A stretch of 64,000 nt of DNA from Oscillospiraceae bacterium (lineage in GTDB: Bacteria > Bacillota > Clostridia > Oscillospirales > Oscillospiraceae). Positions 29,411-38,415 of this stretch are shown piece after piece. Location: contig SVLK01000005.1 of assembly GCA_015067975.1 (NCBI GenBank), positions 33,357 to 97,356 on the forward strand, in the 5' to 3' direction. A program made the position numbers and the translations under genes. Numbering within the stretch: the first letter of the stretch is position 1; every line of letters begins with the position of its first letter. The notes under the pieces were generated by a model that was not told the DNA's origin, searched no databases, and worked only from the letters and a program-made list of their open reading frames with translations.

Positions 29411-29722
29411 GTGGCACTATTTGGAAAAAGAGAGATTGTTTTTAAATCAGTTGGCGGTGCAGAACGTTGGAAAGCGGCCGGCATACAGATCATGGAAGCT
29501 GGTTCTCATGAGAGCGAGATACCGCTTTGCAGCTGCGGGCCCAAAATTGACCGCCGAAATTACGGCTCTTACGGCTGGATCGACCGCCGTGCCTACTATG
29601 TGTCGGTGCGCCCGGAAGATGTGGAGCGTGCCCGTGCTGTCTTACTGGATGCGGTAGGTGCTCCGCTGGAGAGCGATGAGCTGGTTTTGCCTGAGAAAAA
29701 GACGGCTTGCACCTGGGCATGA
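29411..29722 (+). CDS. Small hypothetical protein
   Basis: MALFGKREIVFKSVGGAERWKAAGIQIMEAGSHE...; GTG start; lies between rubrerythrin and ferritin. Confidence 0.55.
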   Translation: MALFGKREIVFKSVGGAERWKAAGIQIMEAGSHESEIPLCSCGPKIDRRNYGSYGWIDRRAYYVSVRPEDVERARAVLLDAVGAPLESDELVLPEKKTACTWA

Positions 29723-29772
29723 TTTATAGCAGTAATATCAATTATCTTAAGTCATAAGAAAGGAGACTTCCT

Positions 29773-30282
29773 ATGAACGATACTGTTGCCCGCCTGCTCA
29801 ACGAGCAGATCAATAAGGAGTTCTACAGCGCATACCTCTATTTGGATATGGCCATTTATTATGACGCACTGGATTTGGACGGCTATGCCAACTATTATAC
29901 GATTCAGGCGCAGGAAGAGCGCGACCATGCGCTGCTGTTTATGAAATATCTGCAGAATAACGGCCTCAAAGTGACGCTGGATGCCATTGGTAAGCCGGAT
30001 AAGACCTACGAAACGGTGCTTGATCCGCTGCTGGCTGCCGCCGAGCATGAGCGTTATGTGACCGAGCTGATCAATAATATCTATCACGAGGCACATCAGG
30101 CCAAGGACTATCGTACCATGAAGTTCCTTGACTGGTTTGTGGATGAGCAGATGGAGGAAGAGGACAACGCCGACTCCATGATCAGCCGCTACAAGCTGTT
30201 CGGTCAGGACGCCAAGGGCCTGTACCTGTTGGATCAGGAGTATGCCGGCCGCGTCTATACGGCGCCCAGCCTTGTTTTGTAA
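29773..30282 (+). CDS. Ferritin
   Basis: LLNEQINKEFYSAYLYLDMA, QAQEERDHALLFMKYL, DWFVDEQMEEEDNA. Confidence 0.95.
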   Translation: MNDTVARLLNEQINKEFYSAYLYLDMAIYYDALDLDGYANYYTIQAQEERDHALLFMKYLQNNGLKVTLDAIGKPDKTYETVLDPLLAAAEHERYVTELINNIYHEAHQAKDYRTMKFLDWFVDEQMEEEDNADSMISRYKLFGQDAKGLYLLDQEYAGRVYTAPSLVL

Positions 30283-30322
30283 AGAGATTTTTCACTTCAC
30301 CTTATTCATACTAAATTCCCCT

Positions 30323-30363
30323 AACGCAAAAAGAGAGGAGCGATGCTCCTCTCTTTTTGCGTT
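30323..30363. terminator. Bidirectional terminator
   Basis: AACGCAAAAAGAGAGGAGCGATGCTCCTCTCTTTTTGCGTT. Confidence 0.9.
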
Positions 30364-30376
30364 ATAAAAGTCAATG

Positions 30377-31417
30377 TCAAATATCCAACATATAGGCCAG
30401 CATCAGCTTGGCGGTGCCCACAATACCGTCGATGTGGGTGCGCTCACGGCCGTGGCTGCACCAGCAGGCCATGCCGAAGGCGGCGGCGCGCAGATTTTGT
30501 CCGCCCATCATGGCGGCATTGCCATCGGTACTGTAGTTGAGAAATACATCCAGATTGTAGTCCACACCGGCCTTTTCGGCGTAGTTTGCCAGACGGCTGA
30601 TCAGCTCGTAGTCGTAAGGCCCGTTTTTGTCCTTGCAGCAGATACTCACGGCATGCTCATTACCGGCATGCTCCGGGCCGATCAGGCCGATGTCCACGGC
30701 AATGTACTCCTCTACCTCCGGAGGCACATAGCTGCCGCCCTGTCCCAGCTCTTCGCGGAAGGGGAAGGCCAGCAGAGTTCGATATTTGGGCTTCAAACCG
30801 TTCTCCCGCAGATACTTCAGCACGCCGAAAGCGCAGGCCACAGCGGCTTTGTCATCGATAAAACGGGACTTGAGGAATCCCTTTTCCGTAAACTCACAAT
30901 CCGGCGCAATGTGTACGATGTCGCCGTTGCGGATACCCAGTGCCAGCACATCTTCCTTACTGGTCACGGGTTCATCCAGCAGGATGTACATGGTCTCATC
31001 ATTGCGTGTCAATGTGCGGGCATCGAGGAAAACGTGGACGGAGTGAGAATTACAGACCATCATGCCGGTATACTTGCGGCCGTCACGGGTGAAAACCGTC
31101 ACGGTAGAGCCCTCGATGTTGCTGTAATTGATGCCGCCCAGTGCCCGAACGCGCAGCGTTCCGTTGTTCTCGATATGGCGCACCATCAATCCCAAGGTGT
31201 CGCAGTGCGCACCCAGCAAAACCGTTTTGCTGTTGTCCTCACCCTCCAGCGTGATATAGGGTGTACCGCGGCGGTCATAGGTCAGCGTTTGGCCGAACAT
31301 AGCGGCGTAACGTTCCAGCACGGGCTTGAACTGTACGTCATAGCCCACAGGGCTGGGAACTTCCACAATTTCCTTAAAACAGTCGATCAAAAACTTTTCA
31401 TCCATACGAAAATCCAT
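30377..31417 (-). CDS. M42-family metallopeptidase
   Basis: LLGAHCDTLGLMVRHI, SRFIDDKAAVA, FPFREELGQGG, STDGNAAM. Confidence 0.9.
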   Translation of the reverse strand: MDFRMDEKFLIDCFKEIVEVPSPVGYDVQFKPVLERYAAMFGQTLTYDRRGTPYITLEGEDNSKTVLLGAHCDTLGLMVRHIENNGTLRVRALGGINYSNIEGSTVTVFTRDGRKYTGMMVCNSHSVHVFLDARTLTRNDETMYILLDEPVTSKEDVLALGIRNGDIVHIAPDCEFTEKGFLKSRFIDDKAAVACAFGVLKYLRENGLKPKYRTLLAFPFREELGQGGSYVPPEVEEYIAVDIGLIGPEHAGNEHAVSICCKDKNGPYDYELISRLANYAEKAGVDYNLDVFLNYSTDGNAAMMGGQNLRAAAFGMACWCSHGRERTHIDGIVGTAKLMLAYMLDI

Positions 31418-31504
31418 CTTGATTCCTCCTGCACCTTGGCAGTATTTTCCTCAGTATACCACGCTTTTTCCTTTGTGGATAGGCATTTTTCAAAAAGAGG
31501 AACG

Positions 31505-31532
31505 TTGACTTTTGGACAGGGGTTGATATAAT
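31505..31532 (+). promoter_or_regulatory. Sigma-A promoter
   Basis: TTGACT - 16 nt - TATAAT. Confidence 0.7.
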
Positions 31533-31566
31533 AAAGAAAATGTAAAAAACGAGGGAGGGGCGCGCT

Positions 31567-32139
31567 GTGGAGCATAACCACAGACCGGGAAAAGTGCATG
31601 TAGGCATGCGCAACGTGAAAACAGCATTTTCCGCTACACTGGTGGCATTTCTCTATCTGTTGATTGACCGGAACCCTACGTTTGCGTGTATTGGCGCCAT
31701 TTTTGGTACCGGAAAAGATATTCCTCACTCTTGGCTGAATGGCGGCAACCGTCTGTTTGGTACCATTATCGGCGGTTTTTTAGGCATGGGCCTGTTCCGT
31801 ATTTATATCATCTTTTATCCCGAGGGGGGCCTGCATCTGCTGATGATGCCGCTGGTGTTTGTGGGTGTGATTTTGCTGATTTTGGCCAGCCAGATATTCA
31901 AGTGGCCCGGTGCCATCCATCCCGGCGGCGTGATGCTTTGTATTTTGCTTTTTAACCTGCCGGTAGATACGTATGTGTCTTACTCCCTCAATCGCATTTT
32001 GGATACGGGAATCGGCGTGGTCGTTGCACTGGCCGTCAATTTGCTGTTGCCTCGTGAGCGAATCCAAAGGGTCCTTCAAATTCTCTCCGGTGGCCGCTAC
32101 AAGCCGGAAGAGCATCCTATGCCGGAAAGTGAAAAGTAA
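31567..32139 (+). CDS. FUSC/aromatic acid exporter-like membrane protein
   Basis: VGMRNVKTAFSATLVAFLYLLIDRNPTFACIGAIFGTG...; multiple TM segments. Confidence 0.75.
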   Translation: MEHNHRPGKVHVGMRNVKTAFSATLVAFLYLLIDRNPTFACIGAIFGTGKDIPHSWLNGGNRLFGTIIGGFLGMGLFRIYIIFYPEGGLHLLMMPLVFVGVILLILASQIFKWPGAIHPGGVMLCILLFNLPVDTYVSYSLNRILDTGIGVVVALAVNLLLPRERIQRVLQILSGGRYKPEEHPMPESEK

Positions 32140-32141
32140 CA

Positions 32142-32175
32142 AAAAAGAGGAAAGGGATTTGTCCCTTTCCTCTTT
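32142..32175. terminator. Bidirectional terminator
   Basis: AAAAAGAGGAAAGGGATTTGTCCCTTTCCTCTTT. Confidence 0.85.
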
Positions 32176-32190
32176 CCCATTCATAAAAAA

Positions 32191-32415
32191 TCAGATTTTT
32201 CCCAACAGGATCAATACGATCAGCACCACCATTACAACCACCATCACGGCGGAAAAAATGCGAACACAGCGGTAATAGAACTCTGATGGCTCGTTTTCCT
32301 CGCTTTTTGTAAGGCCTGAAAAGTTAAGTCGATCCGCCTTGGTCGGGTCGATGATTCTGGTGATGCCGACACATATAACGATAACGCATAGCATGATTCG
32401 CAAAAGATTGTCCAT
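32191..32415 (-). CDS. Small two-TM membrane protein
   Basis: MDNLLRIMLCVIVICVGITRIID...YYRCVRIFSAVMVVVMVVLIVLILLGKI. Confidence 0.65.
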   Translation of the reverse strand: MDNLLRIMLCVIVICVGITRIIDPTKADRLNFSGLTKSEENEPSEFYYRCVRIFSAVMVVVMVVLIVLILLGKI

Positions 32416-32441
32416 GGACATATCCTCCCGCAACAAATAGT

Positions 32442-32927
32442 TCAGCGATGGTCGTATTGCTTTACTTCCACACTCTTCTTTTCAAAGTCAATGAAGATCT
32501 GGAAAGCGTAATTATCTTCGCTGGTGTCCCATACCTCTACGAACTTGGGGGTGATCTCAATGATGATCTCGTCCTCTTCGTGAGAGTATTTATTGTAGCT
32601 GCCCCACAGGTGCTCTTTATACAGCTTTTCGAACCGACGATCCGGCTCGTCGATCACAAGACCGCAGTTGCGGGCCGTGCCTTCGATCTGTACACCGCTC
32701 CAGCATAGAGCGACCTGCGGATTCTGATAAAGCTGCTGGGTCTTGCGGAAGTTCTTGTCCGTCTTGAACCAAACCTTGTTGTCATAGAACAGACAGCTGA
32801 CGTTGCGTACCATCACATAGTCGTTGACACTGCTGGCCAGCGCCATGATCTTCCAATCGCCCAGCTTACCAAACATCAGGGCTACAGCCTCGTCAAAAGA
32901 CAGGTTCTTTTCCACACTGAAATTCAT
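32442..32927 (-). CDS. Pyridoxamine 5'-phosphate oxidase-like (split-barrel flavin) protein
   Basis: KIMALASSVNDYVMVRNVSCLFYDNKVWFKTDKNFRKTQQLYQNPQVALCWSGVQIEG. Confidence 0.8.
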   Translation of the reverse strand: MNFSVEKNLSFDEAVALMFGKLGDWKIMALASSVNDYVMVRNVSCLFYDNKVWFKTDKNFRKTQQLYQNPQVALCWSGVQIEGTARNCGLVIDEPDRRFEKLYKEHLWGSYNKYSHEEDEIIIEITPKFVEVWDTSEDNYAFQIFIDFEKKSVEVKQYDHR

Positions 32928-32939
32928 TTTCGCTCCTCC

Positions 32940-33539
32940 TTACTGGATCATCTTCTTCAGCGGCACGCTCAGCTTCTTATAGGTAAAGAAAGCCAGCACT
33001 GCCGTAATCGTACGGGAAATCAGGTTAAAAGGCACCACGGAAAAGGCTACCATGGTAGGGATGTTCTTGATCCACGGATTCACCGCGCTGAACATAGCCA
33101 CGATGCCGTCCCAGTTCATGCCGTACAGTTTGATATAGAACGGGAAGATAATATAGAGATTGGTAAATACAGCGGCAACCACGCTGATCACCGCACCAAT
33201 GGCCAATCCCACAGCAGCACCCTTCTTGGTGCGGTGGCGGCGATAATATAACACGGCCGGCAGAACATAGGCGACACTCAAAAGAAAGTTCTGGATTTCT
33301 CCGGTAAACATGGATTCGGTGCCCTGAATGGCCAGTTTCAGTCCCAGCTTCACCACAATGATCATCACGGCGCCTACAGGGCCGAGAATAAAGCCGCCGA
33401 TCAGTTCGGGCAGGGCAGACAGGTCGAATTCTGCTACCGGAGAAAGGAACGGCACACCGAAATTGATAAAAATCAAGATAAAGGCAATAGTTCCCATCAT
33501 AGCGGCCAGCGTCAAACGCCGCAGCTTGGTTTTGTTCAT
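32940..33539 (-). CDS. ribU: ECF transporter S component, riboflavin type
   Basis: MNKTKLRRLTLAAMMGTIAFILIFINFGVPFL...EFDLSALPELIGGFILGPVGAVMI; preceded by an FMN riboswitch. Confidence 0.88.
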   Translation of the reverse strand: MNKTKLRRLTLAAMMGTIAFILIFINFGVPFLSPVAEFDLSALPELIGGFILGPVGAVMIIVVKLGLKLAIQGTESMFTGEIQNFLLSVAYVLPAVLYYRRHRTKKGAAVGLAIGAVISVVAAVFTNLYIIFPFYIKLYGMNWDGIVAMFSAVNPWIKNIPTMVAFSVVPFNLISRTITAVLAFFTYKKLSVPLKKMIQ

Positions 33540-33640
33540 AGAATGTACCTCCAAAATGTAAAAAATCCCCGAAGCCAAAAGAAAACAGCCTCGGGAAATA
33601 CACACCGCACGGCGCGCATAATGCGGCCGCGGAGATATTT

Positions 33641-33760
33641 CGTCTTTTCCCATCCGGACTCTAACCGTCGGTTCCGGAATTGCACCGGATCGGCCTTCGC
33701 AAAGCGAAGGTTCATGGACTGTACCATCGGTCGGGAATTTCACCCTGCCCCAAAGACGTT
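33641..33760 (-). promoter_or_regulatory. FMN riboswitch (RFN element)
   Basis: Reverse complement contains GGGGCAGGGTGAAATTCCCGACCGATGGT...GATCCGGTGCAATTCCGGAACCGACGGTTAGAGTCCGGATGGGAAAAGACG. Confidence 0.92.
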
Positions 33761-33848
33761 TCCATGTGAACTTCTGTGGTTATCATAATATATCTTGCCC
33801 TGCCCGTCAATAACCAATCGCAGTCTTGCCGGTAAAAAAGGAATGAGG

Positions 33849-33877
33849 TTTACAAACCGCCCCGTTTTTGATAAAAT
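33849..33877 (+). promoter_or_regulatory. Sigma-A promoter for deoC-deoD
   Basis: TTTACA - 17 nt - TAAAAT. Confidence 0.6.
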
Positions 33878-33922
33878 ATAACTATTACATTAGGGAATTC
33901 CCCCGTGAAAGGAGTTATTGAT

Positions 33923-34600
33923 ATGAATCAGGAAATCCAGAAGATCCTCTCGGCTGTAGACCATACGTTGCTGGCACAGGGTGCTACATGGAAAGAAATT
34001 CAGGCGATTTGCGACGATGGCATGAAGTACGGCTGCGCCAGTGTTTGCATTCCGGCTTCCTACGTGAAGCAGGCGGCAGACTATGTAGAAGGCAAGCTGC
34101 CCATCTGTACGGTCATCGGGTTCCCCAATGGTTACTCCACCACCGCTGTGAAGTGCGCCGAGACCCGCGACGCCGTGGCCAACGGTGCTGAGGAGATCGA
34201 TATGGTCATCAATATCGGCTGGGTCAAAGACGGCCTGTACGACAAGGTGCTGGAAGAGATCCGCGCTATCAAGGAAGCCTGCGGTGGCAAACTGCTGAAG
34301 GTGATTATCGAAACCTGCCTGCTGACCGATGCAGAAAAGGTGGAGATGTGCCGCGTCGTCAGCGAGTCCGGCGCTGAGTATATCAAGACCTCCACCGGTT
34401 TCGGCGGTGGCGGAGCTACCCGCGAGGATGTGGCTCTGTTCAAGGCCAATGTTGCTCCCCATGTGAAAATCAAGGCCGCCGGCGGTATTGCCGATCTGAA
34501 TGATGCCCGCGATTTTATGGCGCTGGGCGCTGACCGTCTGGGCACTTCCCGCATCGTCAAAGCCGTCAAGAATATTCAGACGACAGACGACACTTATTAA
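33923..34600 (+). CDS. deoC: Deoxyribose-phosphate aldolase
   Basis: [47 protein letters not shown]. Confidence 0.96.
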   Translation: MNQEIQKILSAVDHTLLAQGATWKEIQAICDDGMKYGCASVCIPASYVKQAADYVEGKLPICTVIGFPNGYSTTAVKCAETRDAVANGAEEIDMVINIGWVKDGLYDKVLEEIRAIKEACGGKLLKVIIETCLLTDAEKVEMCRVVSESGAEYIKTSTGFGGGGATREDVALFKANVAPHVKIKAAGGIADLNDARDFMALGADRLGTSRIVKAVKNIQTTDDTY

Positions 34601-34620
34601 GACAAAAGGAGACACCGACT

Positions 34621-35337
34621 ATGCCTACTGCTCACAATAACGCGCCCAAAGGCGCATTTGCCAAAACCGTGTTGATGCCCGGCGATCCCTTGCGCGCCAA
34701 GTTCATTGCCGAAACATTTCTGGAAAATCCCCAGCTGGTAAATAATGTCCGTGGTATTCAGGGCTATACCGGCACTTATAAGGGTGTCCCCGTGTCCGTG
34801 ATGGCCTCCGGCATGGGCATTCCCACCATCGGTATCTACTCTTACGAACTGTTTACCGAATATGATGTAGAGAATATTATCCGAGTCGGCTCCGCCGGAG
34901 CCATGCGCGCCGATCTGGAGCTGGGCAGCGTGGTGGCCGGTATGGGCGCCTGCACCAATTCCAGCTATGCCGATCAGTATGAACTGGGCGGTACGTTTGC
35001 CCCCATCGCGTCTTTCGAACTGCTGCAGGCCGCCGTGGAGGCTGCTGCCGAGCTGGGCGTGAAGATGCCCGTGGGCAACCTGTATTCCTCTGATACCTTC
35101 TATGATGCCGCCCAGCGCAACATGCGCTGGACCAAGATGGGCGTCATGGCTGTGGAGATGGAGGCTGCCGGCCTTTACTGCAACGCAGCCTATACCGGCA
35201 AGCGCGCCCTGGCCATCTGCTCTATTTCCGACAATCTGGTCACCGGCGAGGAACTGCCTCCCGAAGCGCGCCAGACCACCTTTACCAATATGATGAAGAT
35301 CGGTCTGGAAATTGCCGTCAAAATGGCAAACAAGTAA
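34621..35337 (+). CDS. deoD: Purine-nucleoside phosphorylase, DeoD type
   Basis: VLMPGDPLRAKFIAETFLENPQLVNNVRG, ASGMGIPTIGIYSYELF, VGSAGAM, AVEMEAAGLY. Confidence 0.96.
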   Translation: MPTAHNNAPKGAFAKTVLMPGDPLRAKFIAETFLENPQLVNNVRGIQGYTGTYKGVPVSVMASGMGIPTIGIYSYELFTEYDVENIIRVGSAGAMRADLELGSVVAGMGACTNSSYADQYELGGTFAPIASFELLQAAVEAAAELGVKMPVGNLYSSDTFYDAAQRNMRWTKMGVMAVEMEAAGLYCNAAYTGKRALAICSISDNLVTGEELPPEARQTTFTNMMKIGLEIAVKMANK

Positions 35338-35341
35338 ACAT

Positions 35342-35384
35342 AAAACAGAAAAAGCGGGCAAAAGTGCCCGCTTTTTCTGTTTTG
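35342..35384 (+). terminator. Intrinsic terminator
   Basis: AAAACAGAAAAAGCGGGCAAAAGTGCCCGCTTTTTCTGTTTT. Confidence 0.85.
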
Positions 35385-35544
35385 CGCCTGTATTTATCGT
35401 AAAAACTCTCCAAATGTCAAAAGAGGAAGAAAAAGGACTTGCTTTTTAGATGTTGATAATATAAAATGGCAGTGTTCGCGAAGGGCGCGCCCTTCGTAGT
35501 TTTTCCACAGGAAAAACTAATAAATATTGAAAGGTATGAAGATT

Positions 35545-36696
35545 ATGAAGAAGATTCTTGCTCTGATTCTGGCTCTGGTCATGGCTCTGTCCCTGGTTGC
35601 CTGCGGCTCCAAGGACGATGACAAGGGCGGCGATGAGAAGACCCCCGAGTATCAGGTTGCTATGGTTACCGACTACGGTGATATCACCGACGAGTCCTTC
35701 AACCAGACCACCTACGAGGCCTGCAAGGCTTTCTGCGATGCCAACGGTGTGAAGTTCACCTACTACAAGCCCGCCGGTGACAGCGATGCTGAGCGCGTTG
35801 CTATGATCGAAAAGGCTGTGGACGAGGGCTATAATGTCATCGTTCTGCCCGGCTTTGCTTTCGCCAAAGCCATTGCCCAGACTGCCCCCAACTACGCTGA
35901 TGTCAAGTTCATCGCTCTGGACGTTTCCGAGTTTGACCTGACCTCCGCCGGCCTGACCGCCGACACCATGAAGAATGTCTACTCCGCCGTCTATCAGGAA
36001 GAGCTGTCCGGTTACATGGCCGGTTACGCTGCTGCCAAGCTGGGCTACACCAAGCTGGGCTTCCTGGGTGGTATGGCTGTTCCTGCTGTGCAGAAGTTCG
36101 GTTACGGCTTCGTGCAGGGCGTTGACGCTGCTGCCAAGGAGATGAACATCAATGTAGAGATGAACTACGTCTACGGCGGCCTGTTCTACGGTGATCCTGA
36201 TATCACTGCCGTGATGGATACTTGGTATCAGAACGGCACTGAAATCGTGTTTGCTTGCGGCGGCGGTATCTACACCTCCGCTGTTGACGCTGCCAAGAAG
36301 GTGGAAGGCTCCAAGGTCATCGGCGTTGACGTTGACCAGGCTGCTGTTATCGCCAAGTATGCCGGCCAGTCTGACAAGTCCCTGACCGTTACCTCCGCCA
36401 TGAAGGGTCTGTATCCCACCACTGTTGACACCCTGACCGATGTCATCGTCAACGGCAACTGGGACAAGTATGCCGGTAAGGTGGAGACCCTGGGTCTGGT
36501 CAGCGGCGACGATCCCGAGTTGAACTATGTCCAGATCCCCATGGAGTCCACTCAGTGGGCCGATGGCTTCACCAAGGACGATTATAAGGCTCTGGTGAAG
36601 GGCATGTTCGACGGCACCATCAAGGTTTCCGCCGATGTCTCTGCTGCTCCTGCTACCACCAACGTGACTGTCAGCTATCAGGACCAGATCAAGTAA
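35545..36696 (+). CDS. BMP-family nucleoside-binding lipoprotein
   Basis: Lipobox LSLVACGSK; VAMVTDYGDITDESFNQTTYEACKAF; BMP family fold signatures; followed by nucleoside ABC genes. Confidence 0.92.
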   Translation: MKKILALILALVMALSLVACGSKDDDKGGDEKTPEYQVAMVTDYGDITDESFNQTTYEACKAFCDANGVKFTYYKPAGDSDAERVAMIEKAVDEGYNVIVLPGFAFAKAIAQTAPNYADVKFIALDVSEFDLTSAGLTADTMKNVYSAVYQEELSGYMAGYAAAKLGYTKLGFLGGMAVPAVQKFGYGFVQGVDAAAKEMNINVEMNYVYGGLFYGDPDITAVMDTWYQNGTEIVFACGGGIYTSAVDAAKKVEGSKVIGVDVDQAAVIAKYAGQSDKSLTVTSAMKGLYPTTVDTLTDVIVNGNWDKYAGKVETLGLVSGDDPELNYVQIPMESTQWADGFTKDDYKALVKGMFDGTIKVSADVSAAPATTNVTVSYQDQIK

Positions 36697-36708
36697 GTTA
36701 ATTTAGCT

Positions 36709-36745
36709 AAAAAAACGGACGAGCTTTTTGCTCGTCCGTTTTTTG
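36709..36745 (+). terminator. Intrinsic terminator between BMP lipoprotein and ABC genes
   Basis: AAAAAACGGACGAGCTTTTTGCTCGTCCGTTTTTT. Confidence 0.85.
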
Positions 36746-36876
36746 ACTTTTGCGGCAGAAAAAGGGCGGTAACAGGGTAAAAATCTTTTGCGTTACCGTC
36801 CTTTATATAGTATACTATTACATTATACAAGTTTTTCGCCGCGGAAAGAGGCGAAAACGAAAGGAGGGCATTTGCT

Positions 36877-38415
36877 TTGGAACAACAGTATGCCATTGAA
36901 ATGCTGCATATCACCAAGAAATTCCCCGGAATCATCGCCAACGACGACATTACGCTGCAGCTGCGCAAAGGTGAGATCCATGCGCTGCTGGGTGAAAACG
37001 GTGCCGGCAAGTCCACGCTGATGAGCGTGCTCTTTGGCCTTTACCAGCCGGAGGAGGGCGAGATCCGCAAGGACGGACAGCCGGTTTCCATCAAGAATCC
37101 CAACGATGCCAATGCGCTGGGTATCGGCATGGTGCACCAGCACTTCAAACTGGTGGAGTGCTTCAGCGTGCTGGATAATATCATCATGGGCGTGGAACCC
37201 ACCAAAATGGGCTTTTTGCAGAAAAAAGAAGCCCGTGAAAAGGTGCTGGCGCTTTCTGAAAAGTATGGCCTGCATGTGGATCCCGATGCCATCATTGAGG
37301 ACATCACCGTGGGCATGCAGCAGCGCACCGAGATCCTGAAGATGCTCTACCGCGACAATGAGATCCTCATTTTCGATGAGCCCACGGCTGTGCTGACACC
37401 CCAGGAGATCGATGAGCTGATGCAGATCATGAAGAATCTGGCAGCTGAGGGCAAGTCCATTCTGTTCATCTCCCATAAGCTGGCAGAGATCATGGCTGTG
37501 GCTGACCGCTGCAGTGTGCTGCGTAAGGGTAAGTATATCGGCACGGTGGAAACTGCCAATACCACCATGGAAGAACTGTCTGCCATGATGGTGGGCCGCA
37601 ATGTCAACTTCCATGTGGAGAAGAAGCCCTCTGTTCCCGGCGAGGCGGTGCTGCAGGTGGAGCATATGTCTGTTGCTTCCAAGCGCAGCAAGGAAGATGC
37701 GGTGAAGGATGTGTCCTTCTCCGTGCGCCGCGGCGAGATCGTCTGTATTGCCGGTATCGACGGCAACGGTCAGACGGAACTGGTCTACGGTCTCACCGGC
37801 CTGGAGCCTCTGCGCGAGGGTAAGGTGACGCTGTGCGGCACGGATATTACCCGTGCTCCCATCCGCTACCGTAATACCCATGGCATGAGCCATATTCCTG
37901 AGGACCGCCATAAGCACGGCCTGGTGCTGGATTATACGCTGGAGGACAATATGGTGCTGCAGCGTTACTTCGAACCGGAGTTCACCGGCAAAGCCGGTTT
38001 CCTCCGTCGCGACAATATCCGCGCCTATGCCGAGCGGCTCATCGAGCAGTATGATGTGCGCTCCGGTCAGGGTCCCATCACCCATGCCCGCAGCATGTCC
38101 GGCGGCAACCAGCAAAAGGCTATCGTTGCCCGCGAAATTGATAAGGATCCAGAGCTGCTGGTGGCGGTGCAGCCTACCCGTGGTCTGGATGTGGGTGCTA
38201 TCGAGTATATCCATAAGCAGTTGGTGGCCCAGCGCGATGCCGGTAAGGCAGTGTTGTTGGTGTCGCTGGAGCTGGACGAGGTCATGGATGTGCCCGACCG
38301 CATTCTCGTGATGTACGAGGGTGAGATCGTGGGCGAATTGGATCCCAAGACCGCCACGCAGGAAGAACTGGGTCTGTATATGGCCGGTGCCAAGAGAGAT
38401 GAGGTGAAGGCATGA
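36877..38415 (+). CDS. Nucleoside ABC transporter, duplicated ATP-binding protein (YufO/NupO-like); TTG start
   Basis: GENGAGKSTLMSVLFG, two ABC domains, SGGNQQKAIVAREID; AAGGAGGG upstream of TTG at 36877. Confidence 0.92.
   Translation: MEQQYAIEMLHITKKFPGIIANDDITLQLRKGEIHALLGENGAGKSTLMSVLFGLYQPEEGEIRKDGQPVSIKNPNDANALGIGMVHQHFKLVECFSVLDNIIMGVEPTKMGFLQKKEAREKVLALSEKYGLHVDPDAIIEDITVGMQQRTEILKMLYRDNEILIFDEPTAVLTPQEIDELMQIMKNLAAEGKSILFISHKLAEIMAVADRCSVLRKGKYIGTVETANTTMEELSAMMVGRNVNFHVEKKPSVPGEAVLQVEHMSVASKRSKEDAVKDVSFSVRRGEIVCIAGIDGNGQTELVYGLTGLEPLREGKVTLCGTDITRAPIRYRNTHGMSHIPEDRHKHGLVLDYTLEDNMVLQRYFEPEFTGKAGFLRRDNIRAYAERLIEQYDVRSGQGPITHARSMSGGNQQKAIVAREIDKDPELLVAVQPTRGLDVGAIEYIHKQLVAQRDAGKAVLLVSLELDEVMDVPDRILVMYEGEIVGELDPKTATQEELGLYMAGAKRDEVKA

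Noticed and set aside
33543-33788. ORFs crossing the ribU leader, and the 5' extension of the ribU ORF to 33743
   Set aside because: They translate the FMN riboswitch (e.g. EPTVRVRMGKDE); ribU starts at 33539.
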